Positions 5,543-7,889 of a stretch of 7,889 bases of DNA are shown here, one piece after another. This DNA is from an uncultured Cetobacterium sp. (GTDB lineage: Bacteria; Fusobacteriota; Fusobacteriia; Fusobacteriales; Fusobacteriaceae). Under the pieces are notes generated by a model, which saw only the letters and a list, made by a program, of their open reading frames with translations, made no database searches and was not told the origin of the DNA. Within the stretch, counting starts at the first letter, position 1. Each line of letters begins with the position of its first letter. The position numbers were made by a program, and so were the translations under genes. The stretch spans positions 1-7,889 of the forward strand of contig CAAFWD010000127.1 in assembly GCA_900766645.1 (NCBI GenBank). Direction: 5' to 3'.

Positions 5543-7361
5543 ACTCAACAGTAACAGATTTAGCTAAGTTTCTTGGCTTATCTACATCAATTCCTCTAGC
5601 AATTGATGTGTAATAAGATAAAAGTTGTAAAGGAATAATAGATAGAACTCCAGATAGGATGTCATCTATATCTTCAACTGCCATAAATTGATCTGAAACC
5701 TCTTTTAATTCGTGAGCATTATCTCTTCCTACAGAGATAATATGTGCTCCTCTTGCTTTAAGTTCTTTAACATTAGATACAGTTTTTTCTAAAAGCTTTT
5801 CTTGAAGACCAATTACAACAACAGGTGTTCCAGGTTCAACAAGAGCGATAGATCCATGCTTTAATTCACCTGCAGGGAAAGCTTCAGTATGAATATAAGA
5901 GATCTCTTTCATTTTTAAAGATCCTTCCATAGCAATAGCATAATCAAGACCTCTTCCAATATAGAATCCATTAACTTTATCTTTTAAAGATTTAGCAATA
6001 TTTTCAATGTTTTCTGTATTTTCTAAAGTTATACTAACTTTTTCAGGAATAGAATAAAGAGATTTTAAAAGATAGTCTAGTTCATCTTTAGATACAACTC
6101 CTTTTTTCTCTCCCAAATAGATAGCTAAAAGTTGCAGCATAATAACTTGTGTAGTGTATGCTTTTGTAGAAGCAACAGCTATTTCAGGTCCAGCCATAGT
6201 ATAAATTGTACTATCTGCTTCTCTAGAAATAGTTGATCCAACAACGTTAGTGATAGCTAAAGTCTTAGCTCCTTTAGATTTGGCTTCTTTTAGCGCAGCT
6301 AATGTGTCTAAAGTTTCACCAGATTGGCTGATAAATATAGCAAGAGTATTTTTATCAACAAATGGATTCATATATCTATATTCAGAAGCAATTTCTACAT
6401 AAGAATTTGTTTTTGCGATCTCTCTAAGTGCATACTGTCCCTGAAGACCTGCATGATATGCTGTACCACATGCAACAATATGAATCATATTAATATTTTC
6501 AATCTCTTCATTTGATAGTACATCAGAGAAATCAATTTTAGAATCCTTTACTCTTCTATTTAAAGTTTCTAAAATTGAGTGAGGTTGCTCGAAGATCTCT
6601 TTAATCATAAAGTGAGGGTAACCACCTTTTGTAGCTTGTTCATAATCCCATTCAATAGTTTTGATCTCTCTAGTAACTGGATTATTATCTTTATCAAAAA
6701 TTTCAATAGAGTCCTCTTTTATAACTGCAAGGTCATAATCTTCTAAGAAATAAACATTTTTTGTGTATTTTAATAAAGCTGGAACATCAGAAGCTATAAA
6801 GTTTTCTCCTTCTCCAATACCAATAACAAGTGGACTATCCTTTCTAGTACAGATAAGTTCATTAGGAAAATCTTTATGAATAATTCCTAAAGCATAACTT
6901 CCTCTAACCATTGTTAGCATCTCTTTTACAGCAGCAACTAAATCTCCTTTGTAAAGAGAGTGGATCAGATGAGCTACCACTTCTGTATCTGTATCAGAAT
7001 TAAAAATATATCCCTTTTTAATTAGATCATTTTTAAGAGAGTTATAGTTCTCAATGATTCCGTTATGAACAACAGCAACAGACAGATCATTTGAATAATG
7101 AGGATGAGAGTTTCTATCAGAAGGCTCCCCATGAGTTGCCCATCTAGTATGACCTATTCCCACATGACCTTTGAAATCCATTCCCTTTAAATGGTTTTCA
7201 AGATTTTCTAGCTTTCCTTGCTTTTTTTCAATATTGATTTTTCCGTCATCAATAATAGCAATACCAGCAGAGTCATAGCCTCTGTATTCAAGCTTTTCAA
7301 GTCCTTGAAGGATTACCTCCTTTGCGTCTCCTTTACCAATGTAACCTACAATTCCACACAT
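5541..7361 (-). CDS. glmS: Glutamine-fructose-6-phosphate aminotransferase (isomerizing)
   Basis: Makes glucosamine-6-phosphate from fructose-6-phosphate and glutamine, the committed step to UDP-GlcNAc for peptidoglycan and lipopolysaccharide; cytoplasmic. The 606 residues match E. coli GlmS (609). The N-terminal class II glutaminase domain (about 1-220) starts with MCGIVGYIG, Cys2 being the nucleophile after Met removal, and has YRGYDSAGIA (26-35), HTRW (71-74), HGEP (77-80), the oxyanion pair N100-G101 and D125. Two SIS sugar-isomerase domains follow: ACGTAYHAG (297-305), the phosphate-binding SQSGET (345-350) and VASTKAYTTQ (396-405) in the first; KEISYIHTEAFPAGELKHG (485-503) in the second. 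Isomerase residues K483, E486, H502 and C-terminal K601 are present; the tail is KPRNLAKSVTVE. The start ATG at 7359-7361 has an AAGGAGGA RBS (7368-7375). It is a single gene under ribozyme control and ends at a bidirectional terminator. Confidence 0.98.
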   Translation of the reverse strand: MCGIVGYIGKGDAKEVILQGLEKLEYRGYDSAGIAIIDDGKINIEKKQGKLENLENHLKGMDFKGHVGIGHTRWATHGEPSDRNSHPHYSNDLSVAVVHNGIIENYNSLKNDLIKKGYIFNSDTDTEVVAHLIHSLYKGDLVAAVKEMLTMVRGSYALGIIHKDFPNELICTRKDSPLVIGIGEGENFIASDVPALLKYTKNVYFLEDYDLAVIKEDSIEIFDKDNNPVTREIKTIEWDYEQATKGGYPHFMIKEIFEQPHSILETLNRRVKDSKIDFSDVLSNEEIENINMIHIVACGTAYHAGLQGQYALREIAKTNSYVEIASEYRYMNPFVDKNTLAIFISQSGETLDTLAALKEAKSKGAKTLAITNVVGSTISREADSTIYTMAGPEIAVASTKAYTTQVIMLQLLAIYLGEKKGVVSKDELDYLLKSLYSIPEKVSITLENTENIENIAKSLKDKVNGFYIGRGLDYAIAMEGSLKMKEISYIHTEAFPAGELKHGSIALVEPGTPVVVIGLQEKLLEKTVSNVKELKARGAHIISVGRDNAHELKEVSDQFMAVEDIDDILSGVLSIIPLQLLSYYTSIARGIDVDKPRNLAKSVTVE

Positions 7362-7415
7362 AATAAATCCTCCTTAAAATATTTAATTTTCAATGTTCTT
7401 TTAAAGAGAAGGATT

Positions 7416-7551
7416 ACTGGCTTCATTTTGTCCTAAAAGTTACCTTTCAGATTTGTAGAAGTCTTAGGCTGTAATCACCTCTGGAATATCCGCCGAATTT
7501 TCGATAATTCCAGTCCTCGTCAACTTAATAGAAATAAGTTCTGGCGCTTTT
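7416..7551 (-). ncRNA. glmS ribozyme (glucosamine-6-phosphate-activated self-cleaving riboswitch)
   Basis: Cis-acting RNA in the glmS leader that cleaves itself when it binds glucosamine-6-phosphate as coenzyme, lowering glmS expression when product is plentiful. Read on the minus strand it has AGCGCC with the expected cut between A7548 and G7547; P1 formed by AACTTA (7540-7535) and TAAGTT (7527-7522); the invariant TTGACGAGG directly after P1 (to 7515); P2 as CTGGAAT (7513-7507) pairing perfectly with ATTCCAG (7487-7481); the invariant core ATCGA and TTCGGCGGA (7497-7489), whose GGCG can pair with GCGCC; a short P3; then a P4/P4.1-like part with GACTTC paired to GAAG(C)C and TCTGAAAG with CTTTTAGGA around GTAA. 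This matches the known B. subtilis and Thermoanaerobacter ribozymes in order and in the invariant bases. The right boundary is approximate. The glmS RBS lies about 40 bases downstream. Confidence 0.95.
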
Positions 7552-7581
7552 TTATTTTTCATTCTCTTAAAAAGTTAATTA

Positions 7582-7610
7582 ATAGTATCATATATTGATA
7601 TTTCTTGCAA
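7582..7610 (-). promoter_or_regulatory. Predicted sigma-70 promoter of glmS
   Basis: On the minus strand TTGCAA (7610-7605) is followed after exactly 17 bp by TACTAT (7587-7582), with a TG extended -10 element just ahead of the -10. Transcription would start near 7575, leaving about 27 bases 5' of the ribozyme cleavage site, the usual arrangement for this ribozyme. Confidence 0.65.
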
Positions 7611-7614
7611 GTTT

Positions 7615-7649
7615 AAAAGAAAATGGAAAAAAATAAAAAAAATAAAAAA
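7615..7649 (+). promoter_or_regulatory. A-tract region upstream of the tRNA promoter (UP-element-like)
   Basis: Five A-runs of 4-8 bases (7615-7618, 7620-7623, 7627-7633, 7635-7642, 7644-7649) fill the stretch from just upstream of the tRNA -35 to the glmS -35. This is the position of UP elements, which bind the RNA polymerase alpha subunit at stable-RNA promoters. The base composition is seen directly; the function is inferred. Confidence 0.4.
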
Positions 7650-7654
7650 CTTTG

Positions 7655-7683
7655 TTGACAATTTATAAAAATCGTGGTACTAT
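7655..7683 (+). promoter_or_regulatory. Strong predicted promoter of the tRNA operon
   Basis: A perfect TTGACA (7655-7660), a 17 bp spacer and TACTAT (7678-7683) lie 32 bases ahead of the first tRNA base, placing the start near 7690. It is back to back with the glmS promoter; the two -35 elements are 44 bp apart. Confidence 0.8.
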
Positions 7684-7715
7684 TATTTTGTTGAGAGCGA
7701 AAGCTTAGCACCAAC

Positions 7716-7803
7716 GCCTGGGTGGCGGAATAGGTAGACGCACAGGACTTAAAATCCTGAGCTATCTGATAGCGTGCCGGTTCGATTCCGGCCCCAGGCA
7801 CCA
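7716..7803 (+). tRNA. tRNA-Leu (anticodon UAA)
   Basis: A full class II cloverleaf of 88 bases. The acceptor stem GCCTGGG pairs with CCCAGGC (7793-7799), discriminator A7800 and encoded CCA (7801-7803). The anticodon stem CAGGA/TCCTG encloses the loop CTTAAAA with anticodon TAA at 7750-7752. The long variable arm carries GCTA/TAGC, typical of leucine tRNA. The T arm GCCGG-TTCGATT-CCGGC is intact. It reads UUA, the leucine codon favoured in AT-rich genomes. It is first in a tRNA operon. Confidence 0.98.
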
Positions 7804-7808
7804 TATAT

Positions 7809-7885
7809 GGTGACCGTAGTTCAGTTGGTGGAGCGCCAGTTTGTGGCACTGGTTGTCGCGGGTTCAAATCCCGTCGGTCACCCCA
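7809..7885 (+). tRNA. tRNA-His (anticodon GUG)
   Basis: Acceptor stem GTGACCG (7810-7816) pairs with CGGTCAC (7875-7881). The anticodon stem CCAGT/ACTGG encloses the loop TTGTGGC with anticodon GTG at 7843-7845. The T arm GCGGG-TTCAAAT-CCCGT has one G-T closing pair. The histidine identity element is complete: G-1 is encoded (7809) opposite discriminator C73 (7882), followed by encoded CCA (7883-7885). It follows tRNA-Leu by 5 bases, so the two are co-transcribed; more tRNAs may follow past the window edge. Confidence 0.97.
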
Positions 7886-7889
7886 ATTA

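Noticed and set aside
6324..6515. Plus-strand 63-codon open frame within glmS
   Set aside because: Antisense to a fully conserved part of glmS; no RBS and no recognisable domain.
7218..7436. Plus-strand 72-codon open frame over the glmS start and leader
   Set aside because: Antisense to the glmS N-terminus, RBS and ribozyme 3' part, all of which are well supported on the other strand.
7613..7867. Minus-strand 84-codon open frame across both tRNA genes
   Set aside because: It is the antisense translation of tRNA-Leu and tRNA-His, giving the familiar spurious GAGIEPARYQ-type peptide; it has no RBS and the tRNAs explain the sequence fully.

Overview
The window is an AT-rich bacterial chromosomal segment. 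Arginine is encoded almost entirely by AGA, ribosome binding sites are strong GGAGG types, and one ABC transporter component has a lipoprotein signal. A compact glmS ribozyme lies upstream of glmS. Together these fit Fusobacteriota (a Fusobacterium/Cetobacterium-like genome) best, with low-GC Clostridia as the alternative. This taxonomic call is inference; no marker gene in the window settles it.

Left third (about 1-3660). A minus-strand peptide-type ABC transporter operon reads out of the window to the left. It consists of a substrate-binding lipoprotein followed 11 bp later by a DppB/NikB-type permease, whose frame closes after 159 codons, about half the normal length. Divergent from it is a plus-strand tldD, a metalloprotease-family gene with an intact HExxxH and C-terminal Cys, and no tldE beside it. 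A strong bidirectional terminator closes tldD.

Middle (about 3660-5540). iadA (isoaspartyl dipeptidase, complete active site) is on the minus strand, convergent with tldD. Its promoter region carries two short palindromes. Divergent from it is a small secreted CAP/SCP-domain protein on the plus strand. A second bidirectional terminator separates that gene from glmS.

Right third (5541-7889). glmS is on the minus strand (glucosamine-6-phosphate synthase, first step of amino-sugar and peptidoglycan precursor synthesis). The 354 bp without protein genes between glmS and the tRNAs are well filled: the glmS RBS, a glmS self-cleaving ribozyme, the glmS promoter, an A-tract region and a consensus tRNA promoter. 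The window ends with tRNA-Leu(UAA) and tRNA-His(GUG), both with encoded CCA.

Working together: the transporter, IadA and possibly TldD share a peptide uptake and peptide breakdown theme, reasonable for an amino-acid-fermenting organism, but they are separate transcription units. glmS has feedback control by its own product through the ribozyme. I see no mobile element, CRISPR array, phage gene or clearly new system. The points most worth a second look are the broken permease, the ribozyme, the promoter/start arrangement of the CAP gene and the palindromes around iadA.
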